A DNA stretch of 64,000 nucleotides, taken from NCBI GenBank assembly GCA_023055505.1, contig JALIRH010000002.1, positions 1,116,001 through 1,180,000 of the forward strand. The letters are read 5' to 3'. Made by a program: the position numbers and the translations under genes. This document shows, one piece after another, positions 1 through 11,019 of the stretch (its first letter is position 1; each line of letters starts with the position of its first letter). Under the pieces are notes generated by a model. The model was not told the origin of the DNA and did no database searches. It saw nothing but the letters and a program-made list of their open reading frames with translations. The stretch comes from Callipepla californica brunnescens. Its lineage: Eukaryota; Chordata; Aves; Galliformes; Odontophoridae.

Positions 1-1030
1 CATCTATACTGTTGTTACTTCACCAGCTTTCTCCTTGCAAAGGAAACTGACTGCAGAAGCCCAGAAAAAAAAAAATATATATATATATATATAAATATAT
101 ATTATATATATATATTTCTCACCAGCTTTCCTCAGACAGGAAGAGATAATCCAACATGAAAACTATGGTATTTGGCAACCCACTCTGCATTGCTGGAAAT
201 ACTCAGGCATCAGCTGGTTACAAAATTCCTTCTGAAAGATAAGCTGTGCTAGCAAATGCTAGCAGTGCTGGAGGAAATGAGGAAGTGAAGCACCTGATAA
301 AGAACAAGCCTTGAAGTAAGTGCTATATTGCAGTTAAATTAGAAATTTCTTGCTGTGAAATTGACTCATTCAAGATGGCGAAACATCACAACTGAAAGTC
401 TATGAGCAGTGATCAGAAAGCAGAGAAGTGCTGCCAGTTTATCATGTCAGACTAGGAAGACTTGGAAGCTCTGACTTCCCCTCACTGAAGAGAAAGAAAT
501 TCGACTTGATCCAACAGTTTTTCAGACCTAAGAGCTCTGTAGGGAGCTCTTCTAAGGAAAGTGAGTGAAGTGCAAGAATAGAAGTCACGCTTACTGTTCT
601 AACTGCATTGTGAGCAGGTCAAAATCTCTTTTAGCAGACACTGCTTTTGTAGCCAGAGCTATGGACACCTCTCTCTGCCACAAACAAGTCCAGCTCAGTG
701 CTGCACTACACAAATGCTTTACATCTTCTCTACTCTCATGAAAAAAAGACAGACACTATGATCTCCTGATGGAAAAATACCCTCTCCATGTGTAATGTTT
801 TCCTCTGAATGAGGTTGTCCTCCTGTTTTTCTCTGCCTCTACTTCACCTGCATATGCCAGAAAGTTTCTGATTGGTAGAGTACTACAATTCTGAATTCAA
901 TCCAGTGCTCTACTTAGGCCACTTGAGTCTCCCTTGCATCAGATTCATTGAGTGTGAGCTCCTCTGGACTATACAAGAGGTTCTTCTCTTATGGGCCCTC
1001 ATTCTTACTGCAAAAATCCCATTTCATTTT
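1..1030. other. Intergenic, no gene recognised
   Basis: It holds an (AT)n microsatellite at 71-115. At 248-265 two copies of the 8-bp palindrome TGCTAGCA are spaced by AA. Nothing else was recognised. Confidence 0.6.
71..115. repeat. (AT)n microsatellite after an A-tract
   Basis: Alternating AT with small interruptions directly follows a run of A. Simple repeat. Confidence 0.9.
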
Positions 1031-1232
1031 CATAGAATCATAGATTCATAAAGATCAGAAAAGTCCTCTAAGATAATCTAGTTCAACTGCTGACCCATCC
1101 CCACTGCACCCAGTATACCATGTATCTCAGTGCCATGTCTCCATGTCTCTTTAACATCCTCAGAGACAGTGAGCTCACCACCTCCCTGGGCAGCCTGTTC
1201 CTCACCACTCATTCTGAGAATAAATTTTTAGG
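1031..1232 (-). mobile_element. CR1 LINE 3' fragment
   Basis: It starts with the reversed CR1 tail (CATAGAATCATAG), continues through the CTCAGTGCCATGTC-like block and ends at the CATTCTGAGAATAAA segment. 5'-truncated, as most CR1 copies are. Confidence 0.85.
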
Positions 1233-3274
1233 GAAATAGGAACGATATTATCAGATGTTTATAGAAGTAATAAGGGTTTGATTGCTCATTGTCTCTTTTG
1301 ATGTAACAGCTAGGATTTATCAGTTAAAATTATCAAACACCAAACTCTAAACAAAGAAAAAGGAAGAATTGCTTCACACAACATCTATTCATATGTTCAA
1401 CCCATTGCTGTAGGGCCTTGTGGCTAGCCAAAGCATACAAGAAATCATGAAGTGATGAGCTAAACTAATGGAAGGAAAAAAAAATCCATAAAAAGTAAGT
1501 AGATATGAAACTACGTACTTTGGTTCATCTGGTGCCTGAGCCATAAATCTCTGGAGACTGGGAGAATATCTGATGATATAACACTGAATTCTCTTTCTAT
1601 TATTGCACTCTCCTGTAGACATTAACTCATGGAAAGTGTTCAGGATTGGGTTTTGAGCTAGATGTTCTTCTGTATAACTTCTCTGGCACCTTCCTGTCCT
1701 CATGCCAGAGCTTTCTAAGACATCTAGATAGCATCAGCCTGTTAAACCATGTTCTCATGAAGGGCAGAATGGAGACGCGTTGGAGGTGTTAATTTAAGCT
1801 ATCAGCCAACTGTTGGATCTACCACTCCCACATGGGTGTTTGAGGCTTCAGCCATGTCAAACAGTTGACAGGAGATCCCTCTGTTCCCACTTTCCCTCCT
1901 TCTATTCTTCCAGTCTTCTTATCACTCAAAGCTGATCTGCCTGTGCTTTTTAAAATATCCATCTGGCATCCACCAGATGCAGCTTTCAAAAGTTATCACT
2001 TCACATCTACAGAGAAGGAAGTCTTTGAATGCTTTTCTCTAGATATGATGCGCCTGACCATAAGGAGAGGTTGGGAACTGGCCTTTGTGAGTCAACATGA
2101 GTTCATCACCCCTTGCTGAGTGCATCGTTTTTTAATGGGGGTCAATGCATCAAGCAGATTGAGATACAGAGAACTGACCTTTCCTACACGGCTCAGCACG
2201 TAAGATTTGTCATAAATCTTCATTTTTACTGCAGATTTCCTGGCACCAAACTATACCACTGATCAGATTTTGCCCTATTTCTCCATTCCTAGCAGTTATC
2301 TGCAGAAGAACAGACAATAGCAGGATCAAGATGCTATAGCTTTTCACATACTGACTTGGCTCTGATGTGTCAAATAAAGCACAAGTTCCCCCTTGGGTTT
2401 CTTGATTTTTTTTCCTGTTTCATTTCACCAAGTGGGTTTCTGGTTTACTTGAAAAGCATTTTCAGTGATTATCTCTATTTTGCTGTCGCTATTTTCTCTT
2501 CTTTCTTTCTTTCTTTTTTTTTTTTTCAGACTTTTCGGAAAATGATCTCATTAAGAACACCAAACTCCTGTTTCTGAAAATGATTCCTTGAGGTTTGCAA
2601 AGGTCTCCCAGCAGGAGAGCTGGTTGCCTCCATTTTCCCTGCAGTTTTACAAACCCCCCAAGCGAGCCCATTAGCAAAAATGGACTACCCCTAAAAAAAT
2701 CTGCAAAAATGCAACAGCAGCAGCAATAGCTCCAGAATGTAAGGCTTCAGCAGGCAACAAACTATATCTGCAAACCTCTTCTCTGATGGCAGTTTAATTT
2801 TAGGGAAAGGATGAGCTAATGACACAAAGGCGACTGTGGGTGCTTGCTACTTCCTGCAATAGCTGTGAGGGGACATACTAAAGGGGTTAGAATATGGTGC
2901 CCGAGATAACTCAGTCATTATTCTTGAGAGATAAATACATCTTTGAAAAACAGAATTAATGAAGCTTAGCTGCCTAACTATGCCTGTCACATAGCCTTTT
3001 TCTTCTCTCCCTCCATCAGCCTGATGTCTAAAAAATGCTGAGTTCATTAACCTACCCTTTGGGGGGTTTACAATACTAGGGCTTATTTAAAAAATTGATT
3101 TTAGTTTTAGCTCTTAAAAATACAGGCTATGCACAGTGGCACTGGTGTCCATACGTGCAATATCCCCATGTGCTTTGAATGGAAAGATTCAGGCCACAGT
3201 CCTGTTACTGCCTAAGCTGAATGATCTGATTCTGTGTGAAAATTTGTAATCTTCCCTGTTATAAAGTGTCCAGA
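1233..3274. other. Intergenic, no gene recognised
   Basis: Unique-looking A/T-rich sequence with a T/C tract at 2500-2528. Open frames here are short and lack any recognisable motif. Confidence 0.5.
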
Positions 3275-3436
3275 TAGAATAATAGAATCAAAGATTTGTA
3301 GAATTATTTAGGTTGGAAGGGAACTTAAAGATTATCTAATTCCAACCCCCCTGCCTTCGACAGGGTTGCCACCCACCAGATCAGGTTGCCAAGGGCCTCC
3401 TCCAACCTGGCCTTGAACAGGGACAGGGACAGTGCA
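3275..3436 (-). mobile_element. CR1 LINE 3' fragment
   Basis: Reversed CR1 tail (AATAGAATCAAAG), then GGTTGGAAGGGAAC and the CCAACCTGGCCTTGAACA block. The end duplicates ACAGGGACAGGGACAG, which hides the original boundary. Confidence 0.85.
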
Positions 3437-4732
3437 ATCTGAATCTTTGGGCAATCTGAAATATATCCACTGGCAGAAAGGCACAATGATAAAAAGCACC
3501 AGATCTGGTATTTAAGTTCTTTCTTGGTTTGAATCACTCTTTTCCTGAGAAAATCTAGTCTTAATATTGGCTCTAGTGAGCCTGTTATACACAGAGACAT
3601 CCAAAAGGTCTTGCATGCATTTTGCTTAGACTAATTGGCCAGTTTTGTAAAAATAATCATCTATGTTTACCAAATCCTTATTCCTGATCAGGCAGAAGGT
3701 ATCGAGGGCAGAAGTTGTTGAGATTTATTGGAATGCACCAGGTGAGCTTTATTGGAATGCAAAAAAGAGAGGGCAGCGACCATCCCCTGGTTGTGTCCTG
3801 TATAGGTCTAGGCTGATGAGGCAATGGGGAACACCTGAGAGTTTTGTTTTGGAGCTGAACACTGAGAGAAACAAGTCGCTGTGAATTCAGCCTAAGTTTA
3901 TTTTGTGTCAATTACTGGGTATTGCAATTCTGCAGTTGTGCTCAGCGTACTAGCCCTGTTGCTTTACACAGGCATAATAACATTTGCAGATCCCTCTCTG
4001 CCTCCACAAACTCACAGTGTGCTATGCTTTCCCCAGATCTTTCTTTCAAGATGGATCGCCCACTGCCACTTCAATCCATCAAAACTTCATTTTCAGAAGG
4101 ATAAACCTGATGCAATTGGGAATCACTCTTTTTTAATAAGCATTAATAGAAAAGAACAAGAAAATGGATACTAAGAAAAAAAGAAAGACAACACCAAGAA
4201 ATCCCTTGTAAAAATAACAGGTGCATTAAATTGTGTGGGAGTATGTAGGTATGTATGTAAGACAATAATAAACGAACTAGGTGACGTGCTACTTCATAAG
4301 AAATCAACTTGTTCTTGCCAAACAGCTATGGTGAGATTCCCTGAGAGGTTTCCCAGAAAGTCATAAAATTAGTAGTAAACAACACCTGAGGTTTGGAAAA
4401 TATTGTCTGACTCTGCCTAGCATCCCAACCCCTTTCTGGAAGTTTTCTGTCTTGCAAAGTCTTGGGATTAAAACTGGGGAAAAAAGAAAGGGAAATAAGA
4501 AGAGAAGAGTATAAGCAGAATCCATGGTAATTGAGTTCGTGCTGAAAACTTAAGAATGATTGCTTGGACAGTAATGTTATATTGATATATAAATGGGTTT
4601 GTTACTTAACTCTGATGATTCATGCTGTCAAGCACAGGGATGAGGGAGCTGCCAAATTTGATGCCAGGAAGGAATTTTCTTTCCCATATCAGATTGGCTG
4701 GGGATTTACAAAGATCAGGCTGCCTGTGCCCC

Positions 4733-4792
4733 CAACCAACCTGGCCATAATCAACACTCCAGGGATGGAACATCCACAACTTTTTTGGTCAA
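4733..4792 (-). mobile_element. Probable CR1 scrap
   Basis: CACTCCAGGGATGGAACATC and the bases around it match the usual CR1 block in reverse orientation over about 60 bp. Flanks are not recognisable, so this is tentative. Confidence 0.4.
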
Positions 4793-5360
4793 TAAAAGGG
4801 GTCAGTTGTAGTTATGACAGTCATGTAGACAGGAAGGGGTTATATTTCAGAGTAGAGCAGCACTACCATATCTTACTTCATGGTACCAAGCATGCCCCCA
4901 GAATCAGTGCACAAGCCTTTTGTCTTTTTCCCCACAGCTCCAGTTAATCTATGTGCAAAGGGTTGACTTTGGTGGAACAGATGAACAGATGAAGACAAGG
5001 TCTGTGGTTCTTTTCATATTTTTCACTTTGTCTCTTTCATACACATTCCTAAATAGAGTCTAATTGAAGCTACATGAGACCTAGCTGTTGGCTGTTTGGA
5101 GTTGGTGATTTTTATTGATAGTCGGTTTTTTTCACCCTGTTTTTAGAAAGTGCTTAAAGAATGCTTTCCAGCTGCCAGAAAGGAAAGGGACAGAAAGAAA
5201 AGGAACAAAGGAACGCAGAGGGGATATTTAATTGCGATAATTTTAGCTGTTCTAAATGGCACAAGCAGTGTGCACAAATATTTAGAGAGAGGTGAGAAAG
5301 GAAGATGGAAGAAGTTCCATGTTGCTCAATGAGTCCCCGAATTAAGGGCAGGGAAGTGCC

Positions 5361-5417
5361 CTGTCAGAGACCAAGGAGGATACTACTGACTTTAGAGCCT
5401 CCTTGGTCTCTGTACAG
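5361..5417. repeat. Near-perfect inverted repeat (hairpin)
   Basis: Left arm 5361-5379 and right arm 5398-5417 pair over 19 bp with a single unpaired A (5414); 15 of the pairs (CAGAGACCAAGGAGG against its complement) are continuous. The loop is 18 nt. Outside a 6x5 internal loop a few more pairs are possible (about 5348-5428), giving a shape like a microRNA precursor. It is not recognised as a known microRNA or transposon terminus. Confidence 0.7.
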
Positions 5418-6018
5418 ACTCATCCTGGCTTTTCATTATGAGAAATCAGAAATCATCTGTTTATGGGTTTGAGCAAAGGAAATAGGCATCCCTGAGGTGG
5501 ATGAAATGAAATTGATGTGTCATATCCCTTCTCGATCTGAATCTTTGTGTCCTAGATGAGCACTCCTCATGTGTGAGGAAAAGACTTTGTTGCTCCCTGT
5601 GGGATACCTATGCTTTGGGTGTGATTGAACAGAAAACAATACAGAGAGATGGTATTAATTTTCCTGTGAGCTATGGGAAATACAGTCTTGGCTTTACATC
5701 CTGAAATTTGAGGCTTCCTGAAATGGCTCAACTTCAGTCTTTCTTGATAGAAGTTTGTTGAGTTAAGTGAAATGGAAAACATCTTCCAGAAGATGCTGGG
5801 CTTAGCAATACGGAGGTTGGAGATCTCCAAATGTGAATAAATCACAATTTATGCCCCAGTTAAGAGAGAGACATTTTGAACTTGATTTTCCACAGCTTCT
5901 GGGAGGTTGCCCTACACTTAGACTATTCTGTACAATAAAAGGCACCTTGTTAACAATGAGAGGGATAAACATTCTTTTCAAACTCCTTGTCTCCAGAACT
6001 AGGGCATTGGGTGGAAGA

Positions 6019-6856
6019 TCATAGCATCACAGAATCATAAAATGTCTTAGGTTGAAGGGGACCATAAAGATCATGAAGTTCCAACTCCCCTGCAGCAGGC
6101 AGAATTGCCAGCCACCAAATCAGGCTGACCAAGGCCCCATCCAAGCTGGCCTTGAACATTTCCAGAGATGGGGCACACGCAACATCTCTGGACAAACTGT
6201 TTCAGAGCCTCATCACTCTCTGAGTAAAAAATTTCTTCACAATATCTAACCTGACTTTTCCCTCTTTTAATTTAAAGCCATCTCTGCTTATCTTATCACT
6301 GTCAAATCGTGTCAGAAGGTGGTTTCTCTCCTGATTATTAGCTTCCTTCAAGTATTGGAAGGTCACAGTGATTTCTCTCCAGAGCCTTCTCTTCTCCAAG
6401 CTTAAGAAGTCTAACTCTATTAACCTTTCTTCCTAGGAGAGGTGTTCCAGTTCTCTGATTACCTTCATGCTCCTCCTCTGGACCCACTCCAATAGCTCTG
6501 TATCTTTCCTGCACTGAAAGGCCCAGATCTGGACAGAGTACTCCAGATGGGGTCTCACAAGGACAGAGCACAGGGGGACAATCCCCTCCCTCTCCCTGCT
6601 GCCATCCCTCTTTCGATGCAGCTTTGGGTACAATTGGCTGCAAGTGCACACTGATGGCAAATGTCTAGTATTATGTCCACCAGAACCCCCAAAACCTTCT
6701 CAGAACTTCTTTCAATAAGTTCTTCTCCCAGTCTGGGATTGCCTTGATAAAGGTGCAACACCTTGCTCTTGGCCTTGTTGAACTTCATTAGGTTCACATA
6801 GGCCCACTTTTCAAGGCTGTCTGTGTCCATCTGGATAACATCCTTCTATTGTGTCA
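6019..6856 (-). mobile_element. CR1 LINE with ORF2 C-terminal remnant
   Basis: This is one of the longer copies (about 840 bp). From its tail at 6019 it reads back through the 3' UTR into the reverse-transcriptase ORF C-terminus. Minus-strand frames give pieces such as EKWAYVNLMKFNKAKSKVLH and VLVRPHLEYSVQIW, typical of CR1 ORF2, spread over several frames. It is therefore frameshifted and dead. Confidence 0.9.
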
Positions 6857-8339
6857 AGAATAGGATGGTGCTTCTTGTATGATTGCCGACAGAAACACAG
6901 GGATATCTTTGCCCTCATAAGGCTTCACATAACAGACAAGAAGTGTCATTCATATCGCATACAAACACTGGGGAGGGGATTGGTTGAGGTTTTGGAGAGC
7001 CAGCAGTGCACAGGAAGGAAGGGGATGCATCTATTCATTGTAGGGACAAAAAAATCCAAATCTGAAGGTTTCCAAATCACCTAGATCCCTGCAGAAAGCC
7101 TTGCTGCCTTAGAGCAAAGTGATGCTGTAGGGGATTGCCTCCCCCCCAACCCTCCCCCTGCCGCCTCCCATGAGGACCTTCCCCCCTCTCCCTGATACAG
7201 AACCTGGGTAGAAGGAAAAAAGGCAGTAACAACGCATGGGGAGCCATACCCACAGGCATCCGCTGAGATGCAATGCTCCAGAGGTGCCACCCTGGCCCAC
7301 TTTCTCCCCCTGACAGCTCACCTAGCAGTCTGTCTCCCTTCCCTGCTTGCGGGGAGGTAGGGGAAAAAAACAGATCATCCCATCTCCCTTACATCCGTGC
7401 TGTTCATCCCCTTTGTCTGCCCCTCCGCCTGCTCCCACTCCTCCCCCACACTCCCACCCACTCCCGTGTCTCATCCAGGGACCGCTCAGGATGCCTCAGG
7501 CAGCCACAGGGATGGATACTAACCTCTGCCAGGCTGCTCTTTAAGGAACCCATTAATATGGAGCTGCTGCCTTTCCCTCCCCTTCCTTCCCGCAGCCAAG
7601 CTCAGCTGCTGAATAAGCCGGCAAAAAAAAAGGGGGAGCGAGGTGAGAAATCCAGGCCACTGCATCCTCCTCCACAGTGTGTGGGTCGGGTTTTTTGAGA
7701 GGAGGTCAGCAGTAAGACTGTCAAACGTGTCAAGCCGGGAGAAATGGTGACAATCAGCTGAGGAGCAGGGACACGGTGTACTGGACACCTCTGCATCTCC
7801 CCCCAGATCTTTCCCTCTCTCTGTTGCAACATTCCGTGGAGGGCTGAATCCTATTGTGCTGGGAGTGAAATGCCATTCCGCCCCCAGCAATTGCCAGTCT
7901 GCACTCAGGAGCCCTGGATGGGAGTAGCCCCTTTTCCCAACCCCGTAGCCCTACAGCTGGACTGCCTCTCCCTAAATCGTAGCTGAGGAATATTCCCCTC
8001 ACCCTCCCTCCCCCAAAAAATCAGCCTTCAGGACTTAGGGATCTTTCCTTAAAGTCGAACATAAGTAAATCAGGCTAGTATTTTGTTTTGTTTTTCCTTA
8101 ACATTTATTCTTTATTTTTTCCTTCTGTTTTGATTTGTTTTGTTTTGATTTGTTTTGATTTGATTTGATTTTTAAGTCATCTGGATATTGAATAGAATGA
8201 TGGGGGCAAATATCTAATGCATTCCTCTGCAGCATAAGTTGAAATGAGGAGAGACAGTAACAAGGAAATTGGAGTTAGAATCACCTCTGTCCCACATATA
8301 TGCTTCCTATTCCTCTGGTCTTAAAGAGTACTCCCTTCC
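6857..8339. other. Intergenic with a C/T-rich block
   Basis: 7080-8030 is richer in G+C than its surroundings and strongly biased to C/T on the + strand (many CCCTCCCC runs), with CpGs near 7600-7720. It holds several overlapping open frames of up to 141 codons that look compositional. (TTTTG/TTTGATT)n follows at 8083-8176. No gene recognised; a promoter or conserved element is possible. Confidence 0.4.
8083..8176. repeat. (TTTTG/TTTGATT)n simple repeat
   Basis: Imperfect TTTTG and TTTGA units on the + strand, interrupted by a T-rich spacer. Confidence 0.8.
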
Positions 8340-8480
8340 AAGAGTGTGGTAGAGTCCCTGGAGGTTTTTATGTGTAGATATGGCACCAAGGGACATGGTT
8401 TAGTGTGCATGGTGAGGATTGGTTGATGGTTGGACTAGATGACCTTGAAGGTCCTTTCCAACCTTAACGATTCTGTGATG
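8340..8480 (+). mobile_element. CR1 LINE 3' end
   Basis: TCCCTGGAGGTTTTT, then GGTTGGACTAGATGACC and TTCCAACCTTAACGATTC, the canonical last 140 bp of a CR1 in + orientation. Confidence 0.88.
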
Positions 8481-8734
8481 CTGCAACTTCCTGTCACTAT
8501 CATTTTCATGTGGACTTGGAGCATGGATCACTTTATTCTGGCCATGCTACCCCTACCCCTTTGAATTTCCTTGTCTTGATCTCTTAATATGATCTACATA
8601 TTCACCTTCATTTAAATGCTCCCAAATGCTCACCTATCTCAGTGAGGCAATGTGAAATTACTATATTGCTTAGTTCCCATGCACCTGAAGATTTCCATCC
8701 TGAGACCACCAAGGAGTTGTATCCATTGAGGGAT

Positions 8735-9003
8735 AGTGGTGGGAGATTTTTTCACCAAAAGGAGGGGAGATTTAGATTAGATGTTAGGAAAATACATTTT
8801 ACTCAGAGGTGTAGCACTGGAACAGGCTGCCCAGAGAAGCTGTAGATGCTCCCATACCTAAAAGTGCTCAAGGCCAGATTGGTTGGGGGCTTAGGGCAGC
8901 CTCAACTGATGGAAGATGTCCTTGTCTGTGGAAAAGAGTGGGAGCTGGAGGATCTTTAAAGTTTCTTCCTCTCCAAACTGTTATGTGATTCTTTGATTTT
9001 ATG
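8735..9003 (+). mobile_element. CR1 LINE 3' fragment
   Basis: Contains TTAGATTAGATGTTAGGAAA, GGCTGCCCAGAGAAGC and a degraded ending TTATGTGATTCTTTGAT. Confidence 0.85.
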
Positions 9004-10621
9004 GTCTGGCACTGTGCCAGCATTTTTGGGAGGATGAAAAGCTTCAAGAGAGCCTTACCCAGCAGCTTGCTCCCCAGCTACTGCTAGTCCTGATCTAACA
9101 CTTCTTTTAGTGATGTTTGGGGCCTCATATATTTGAAAATGAGTACAGTCTGCTCCTTACTGTTCACATTTCCTCTTCTTCCCCTGAGCCTCCCTGCTGC
9201 CCTTAATGATCCATCTCTTCTTCACAGGGATTTAAAGAATGGAAATGGAAAAATTGGTTGAATTTGTCTGGAGTGAGGATGCACTCAATGGGGCTCTGTT
9301 CCCATCAGAAGAGACCTAAAATTACCTTTTCTTTTCTAAGTGACACAGGCTCCCCAGTACCACACAAAGCAGCTGCCCTGTTGTTATCCTGAGCCAAGGG
9401 GACACAACTCATGCACTGACTCAAACTGTGACTCCCTGTGCCTTGGAGAGATTAGCAACTGAAAGCAAGGTTGCTGAAGGGAAAGCCTTTTGTTAACCAT
9501 GATGTCTGGGGGAGCAGAAAATAAGAGAAGTAGCCTAGAAAAAGAAAAGCAAATGGAAAAAGATAAAAAAGGGGCAAATCAAGAAATCACCGAGAGATAC
9601 AATTGCTGAAAACAGGTAAGTGGTGGTCCAGCTGATGACCTCATGGTGACGATGGCTGTGAGAGCTGCTGGCTTTGAACCAGCTTACGTCAGTATACAGA
9701 GCACTGGAGTTTGGGTTTGATTGGAAACAGCAGCCTTATGTCCTGCTGCACCCATGTCCACAAAATGGATTAAAATAATGCATTTATCTTCCTTTTAGTT
9801 TAAAGAAATGTCCTAGCACTGAGGATATCTGAGTAGATACCATAGTAGAGCTTTGAACCTGTCCAGAGTGCTGTCTGAACACACCTATGTGGTGAAGGTA
9901 TACACTGGCTGGGGTAAAGCAGATTTGAAAATGTTTTGAGATTTCAATCTGAATGAAGGCAAATAAAGCATTTAGGAAAGATTATGTATGTTTGAAGAGA
10001 AAACCTGCCTGTTCTGTGAGTCAACAGAAGATTCATGATTCAGTAAGATAACAGAAGACCCATGTTTTAGATAGATAGATATTTCTGGAAGGAGATTCTG
10101 CTTCATGGACCCCTGGTATTAAACTTAAGCGCTCTAGCCCAGATTAGAGACATCAGCCAGAGGGAAGTTAATAAAGGATTTGAAAAGGAGGACAGCATAC
10201 CAGTGTCTAAAGGACCATGTTTTTTATTGTCATCTTGGATGATTCCTGCAATTGAATGTCCAGTAGCTCTGTGTCTTCCCCAAATCTGTACCTGTGATGA
10301 GAAAAAGGAATTCTAGTAGATTCTTTGTAAAACTAATTGATAACCACTTCAAGGAAATAACTTGTTACAGACACCCAGAAGGACCCAGTGGCTGAGTGTT
10401 GGGATCATGTGGAGGAGAGAAGACGGCAGCAAATGAGATCAGTTTTGTCTCAAAAATCTTCCATATCTCATAGCTGCAAATCAGTGGCTAGTAAATCTTC
10501 CAGTGAGACAGTACAAGTTCACTGGTGGAAAAACAGGCTCCTTATTAACCCTAATGCACTTCCAACATGATCAAATGAAGGAGAAATAAGCCATGAAGGT
10601 GGTGAGGTCAAAGAGGGCATT
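9004..10621. other. Intergenic, candidate regulatory patch
   Basis: No gene recognised. It contains the group of CRE-like sites at 9636-9691 and the A/T-rich stretch after it. Confidence 0.5.
9636..9691 (+). promoter_or_regulatory. Cluster of three CRE-like sites about 6.7 kb upstream of ARC
   Basis: TGACCTCA (9636), TGACG (9647) and TTACGTCA (9684) fall within 56 bp, followed by an A/T-rich stretch near 9765-9800 with near-matches to MEF2 sites. The synaptic-activity-responsive element of mammalian ARC lies about 7 kb upstream and combines CREB, MEF2 and SRF sites. Correspondence is only suggestive. Confidence 0.3.
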
Positions 10622-10960
10622 ATCATAAAATCATAGTAGGATCATAGAATGGTTTAGGTAAGAAGAAAACTTAAAGACTGTCTAGTCCCAACCCCCTTGC
10701 TGTAGGCTGGTTGCCACCCACCAGATCAGGCTGCCCAGGGCTCCGTCCATCTTGGCCTTGAACACCTCCATGGATAAGCAATTCACAGCTTCTCTGGGCA
10801 TCATCCCCCTCTGAGTAAGAAATTTCCTTCTAGTACCTAATCTAAATCTTTCCCCTTTTAGTTTAAAACCATTCCCTCATGTCCTTCCACTGTCTATGTA
10901 AAAAGTGGGTCTCCCTTCTGTTTATAAGCTCCCTTTGTCTATTGGATGATCCCTCCACAG
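10622..10960 (-). mobile_element. CR1 LINE 3' fragment
   Basis: Reversed tail (TCATAGTAGGATCATAGAAT), the CACCAGATCAGGCTGCCCAG block and CTGAGTAAGAAATTTCC. It ends exactly where an (AAAAC)n repeat begins. Confidence 0.88.
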
Positions 10961-10961
10961 G

Positions 10962-11019
10962 AAAACAAAACAAAACAAAACAAAACAAAAAAACACAAAA
11001 ACAAACAAACAAACAAACC
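10962..11019. repeat. (AAAAC)n / (AAAC)n repeat
   Basis: Tandem AAAAC units pass into AAAC units, directly abutting a CR1 copy. Confidence 0.9.

Larger units (their letters stand above)
3437..6018. other. Intergenic with a hairpin and a short direct repeat
   Basis: No gene recognised. TTTATTGGAATGCA occurs twice (3724-3737 and 3748-3761), ten bases apart. A near-perfect hairpin lies at 5361-5417. A 127-codon open frame from 4564 shows no family motif and overlaps a CR1 scrap. Confidence 0.5.

Noticed and set aside
6338..6830. Minus-strand frames resembling reverse-transcriptase C-terminal sequence as a possible gene
   Set aside because: They are pieces of CR1 ORF2 split over several frames inside a truncated LINE copy.
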